Source: Sabethes cyaneus (Eukaryota; Arthropoda; Insecta; Diptera; Culicidae). Taken from it: a stretch of 64,000 nt of DNA. The notes beneath the pieces are model-generated. The model searched no databases, was not told the origin of the DNA, and worked only from the letters and a program-made list of their open reading frames with translations. Positions 60,581 through 64,000 of this stretch are shown piece by piece (position 1 is the stretch's first letter; each line of letters begins with the position of its first letter). Where the stretch lies: the NCBI RefSeq assembly GCF_943734655.1, contig NC_071354.1, forward strand, positions 200,475,911 to 200,539,910, written 5' to 3'. A program made the translations under genes and the position numbers.

Positions 60581-61670
60581 CTGTAAAGGGCGAATTGGAA
60601 ACAAATGTTATTACGATGATAAATGGCCAGAACTGATTCAATGTACATTGCAATGTAGGTATAAAAAGCTTTTCCCATAAAATCGTCATATTGCTAGCTA
60701 AATTCTCTGGAAATGATTTATGTCGATTAATTTCACTTCAAGTATCAGAGAATGTTACGATTTCCTACATAAGCAAATCGAAAGAAAGAATGCGTAGAAA
60801 ATGCCATTGATGCACAAGTTGTACTGTTTTGTTGCATGTGTTGTACTCTGTATGGTAATTTATGATTTCTGAACCATTTCCTCCCTGATTGAAGCACGCT
60901 CATTGTTATTACATCTTCATTGAGCGCAACCGTTTGATTATTAATTCCCATTTCGATCGAGTTCCCGCAATCGAACCCACACCAACAACGGTAGAACACA
61001 GATGCTGTTGTCGGAATAATGGCGACGATGAGTCTGGAATCTATTATTCCACAGGATGGCATGGCCTACGGCTGCCGTGTGTGTGTGCGTGTGTGTGTGT
61101 TTGTGTTTTACAGGAGACTTGTACTGGCAGCAACTGCAAATTATGCAAATTTTCCGGGTCATGATTACCTAATATTTGATTTACGCATCGATACGGTGCT
61201 GCATTGATCGATTCTCATCAGCATTTAGAAGCTACGACCATGGTTCACTAGATGAACTGGCTCGGAAGCAGGAGGCGCTCCAACACCCGTGGAGAGGGTT
61301 CTATTGTTCATGATATTATCGGGTGATGATAACAACTTATTAGATGCACTGTTGCAATTTACACCGATGTGGTGGAGCTAATAATAAGCAGCAATATTGG
61401 ACGCCGCGACAGCAACCGACCGACTTGATTGGTCGGCTGGACGATTTAATAACAGGCGTAACAATGTTGCTTGCCGTCATTTAATGGGTTTCTGATGCTT
61501 TTGTGTTAAGTAATGCCACGCCATCTGTGTAACCTCTCTAAGGACTACGCCATTTTTATGCAAAAGTCTCTAAAATGGTTGTAACTCGTTTGTTTATAAA
61601 TATTTTGTCACGAAATTTCGGAACTGGCCCGAAAAACTATTTTAATTTCATAATTTCACAGGATCGTCAT
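60581..61670. other. Probable Glut1 intron; no exon recognised
   Basis: Single-copy looking sequence with a (GT)n run at about 61077-61107. No sugar-transporter exon or other coding region seen. Confidence 0.5.
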
Positions 61671-62435
61671 ATCCCAAGCAGCAATTTAAGTTTTATTGCG
61701 TTCCTCTAGCGGTTTCCATGATCAATTTCATAAAACCGCTAATAAAACTTTGAGCTTCACTACAATCTTCTGATGACCGATATAAAACTGCCTTCTGACC
61801 AAGTTGCTAACTCTTCAGAAGGTTTTTATAACCTTTCTAAGAATCAAGTTATAAGCTCAAGTAGACTTATCATACTCTGTTAAAAGCTGCAATAAAACCG
61901 ATTATGCTTGTCGCTGCTTGACAGTCACTGCCATAATTTAACGAAGCTTTTTGGTCTGTTCTAAAAAGCTCAGAGCATAAAGTTCACTCGGATAAAACGT
62001 CAAATCAGTTATATCCGAAAATATATATCCGCGAGAAGAAAACTTAAAGTTTTACTATTGGATCATCTTGATCGATTTGAATAAATCAAAGCGACTATAA
62101 TAACCGGTGGTTTGTAGCATGTGCGCATTAAATTGTATCGTGAATGTTGATATGAGAGGTAGCTAACAAAACACTATAATATGGCAATACGGCCTCGCAT
62201 TAAATATGTTTTCTAGTATTTTTCATAATAAGCACGCCATATTGTATTAATACGCCCCCCTTATAGTACGCTTATAAAAAAATGTGACGTAGCTAAGTAG
62301 TTTTATTGTGGTAATATAAACAACAACAAAAGAGTTTTATAATGGTTTGGTATTGCGTAATATCATAATTAACCAGAGGTAATGATTAATACTGCAATGA
62401 ACATAACCATGCGGCTTTAGAATTAACCTTGGGAT
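61671..62435 (+). mobile_element. Full-length CCCAAG MITE copy (765 bp)
   Basis: From ATCCCAAGCAGCAATTTAAG to TTAACCTTGGGAT. Collinear with the complement of 28158-29330 (ATAAAACCGCTAATAAAACT, TTCTGATGACCG, TTGACAG, GAAAATATAT). Non-coding. Confidence 0.8.
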
Positions 62436-62627
62436 GTGATGATGGTAACCATTATACTATTGCTAAATAGTCAAAGTTGATTGAAAAATCAAGTTTTTCA
62501 ATATACGTGTTTCAACCAATCACATGCAAGCACGATTTTTGCTTCCCTTTTTTCCCTCATTTCAGAAAAAAAGTGTAAGGTTGCGTCAGAGACCCTACCG
62601 CCTGTTAACGTAGGACCACGCCGAGTT

Positions 62628-63207
62628 ACTTACTTACTTAAGTGGTTTGCCATCCTAAAACAAAGCCTGTTGAACAAGGTTTCTTCAATTAACTCGTTTA
62701 TGGGCTATCGCTCTCCAATTCCTTGGACATCGAGTACTCTCCACCTGGCCTAACCATCTTGCTCGCTGCGCTCCTGGTCGTCTCGTTTCTGCCGGATTTG
62801 AGACAATCACCATATTTGCAGGGTAGTTGTCCGGCATTCTTTCAACATGCCGTGCCCATCGTTTCCGTTCAGCTTTAGCCACCTTTTGGATACTGGTTTC
62901 GCCATAGAGCTGTGCGAGTTTATGGTTCATTCTTCGCCGCCATGCTCCGTTCTCCTGTACGCCGCCAAAGATTGTTCTTAATACTTGTCGTTCGAAAAAT
63001 CAGAGCACTTGCAGGTCCTCCTCGAGCATTGTCCATGTTTCATGCCCGTGGAGATCAACCGGTTTAATGAGCGTCTTGTACAGGGTGCACTTTGTACGGG
63101 GACTTAGTCTGCTCGGTCGCAATTGCTTGTGAAGCCCATAGGAAGCACGACTTCCGCTGATAATACGCCTCCGAATCTCACGGCTGGTATCATTGTCCGC
63201 CGTTTTT
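62628..63207 (-). mobile_element. RTE-like retroposon 3' fragment
   Basis: The complement starts AACGGCGGACAATGATACC at 63207 and ends in a CTTAAGTAAGTAAGTAA tail at about 62628, aligning with 48680-49272. Frameshifts break the C-terminal frame (one piece is 62685-62930, MNHKLAQLYGETSIQKVAKA onward). It abuts the 3' end of an R1-like element. Confidence 0.8.
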
Positions 63208-63208
63208 G

Positions 63209-64000
63209 TTAGGAGGGGCTATTGTGCTTAACGCACCTCCTTAGATAACTACTGGACTATGGTAGTTAGGCTATTTATTCGCCGTTGATCGGCCCTCCAG
63301 CGGTTTTGTAGCTCAAGTACAATCTGGGTAGCAGCCGCATTGACCGCTTCCCAGATGTCCGAGCTGGAACACATCCTTTGGACTAAGTTATCCGCAGTAG
63401 TGTCCTGTCCGCTCATTGTCGTCATGTAGCTTCTCGCGCCCGTGAAACGAGGGCATATGAAGAAAGCATGTTCTGCAGTTTCCTCAACATCCACGCATTC
63501 GGGACACGCGGGGGACTCCGCATGCCCAAACTTGTGCAAATACTGTCTAAAACAACCCTGCCCTGACACACATTCTCTGTGTCAGGTGATTCTCTGTGTC
63601 AGGTGGAAGTTGCCTCTACCGTGGCACCTGTTGACCCACCCGGATAGTTCCGGGATAAGTCGATGTGTGCACCGACCTTTTGTGGAATTAGACCATGCCC
63701 GCTGCCATGTGGTCATCGAGGCCGATCTTGTGGTACTCCGTATGCCTCTAGTTCCACGTTGGTTGAAGCACTCTACGTCCTCGTTGATGTTGATGCAAAT
63801 ACGCATCATACTCGCTAAGACGCAGATTGCGTCATGCATAGTCGACATGGCTCCCGAACTTGAGCTTGTCGGCGACCATGACTCCCAGGAGTTTTAAGGA
63901 TCGCGTTGACGAAATAATGCAATCCCCGACGATGATATTTGCTCGCTGCACCGACTTGCGGTTGTTCACCACGATAACTTCCGTTTTATGATGCGCTAAC
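63209..64000 (-). pseudogene. R1-like non-LTR retrotransposon 3' part, decayed
   Basis: On the minus strand from the window edge: HHKTEVIVVNNRKSVQ, then IVGDCIISSTRSLKLLGVMV (post-RT region) to about 63845, then stops and frameshifts. Next comes an open frame 63569-63249 with CPEC...EH.FFICPRF (63480-63520), the C-terminal zinc-knuckle type segment of R1/LOA-like ORF2. The element runs off the right end of the window. A short direct repeat, ATTCTCTGTGTCAGGTG, near 63570-63602 disrupts it. Confidence 0.75.

Noticed and set aside
60941..61207. Coding exon around the (GT)n run
   Set aside because: Frames on both strands are driven by the microsatellite and no transporter similarity is seen.

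Overview
The window looks like nuclear DNA from a mosquito or closely related dipteran. It is AT-rich and non-coding for most of its length. The only host gene I can support is an insect-type Glut1 glucose transporter. The transposon set (RTE-like retroposons ending in AAGT repeats, an R1-like tail, a Jockey/CR1-like element, Penelope-like pieces, a tRNA-derived SINE and many TA or TTAA terminal-inverted-repeat MITEs) fits Culicidae. Species is not determined.

Layout. 1-6015: an almost unbroken block of heptanucleotide arrays (AAAAGTC, AAAGTAT, AAAGTCC, AAAGAGG) that all carry an AAAG core, interrupted by one Penelope-like 5' fragment near 4.0-4.3 kb. 6-20.9 kb: gene-poor DNA with GC-richer unrecognised patches, an RT relic, a three-unit tandem repeat with a G19 run, and TIR or inverted-repeat elements. 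20.9-31.6 kb: dense MITEs, including a nest at 21.7-25.6 kb in which a 3.2 kb foldback element has arms made of mirror-image ~145 bp tandem repeats. 34.9-42.7 kb: decayed RTE copies, a second 3.3 kb foldback element, a SINE carrying a TTAA MITE with both target duplications intact, and a compact palindrome.

45.7-60.6 kb: five consecutive exons of Glut1 on the minus strand. They encode roughly TM4 to TM9 of the 12-helix transporter. A 13.5 kb intron between the third and fourth exons found here is packed with nested TIR elements, an inverted pair of Penelope-type terminal repeats, an RTE copy and a retrotransposon with an 830-codon open frame. The upstream exons (TM1-3) should lie to the right of the window. 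The 3' exons (TM10-12) were not found to the left, so much of the left part could be Glut1 intron or 3' flank. 61-64 kb holds another MITE and two non-LTR retroposon 3' ends lying back to back.

There is no operon-like gene system here. The striking content is structural: several long inverted repeats that could form double-stranded RNA if transcribed, layered transposon insertions that can be dated relative to one another, and the heptamer block.
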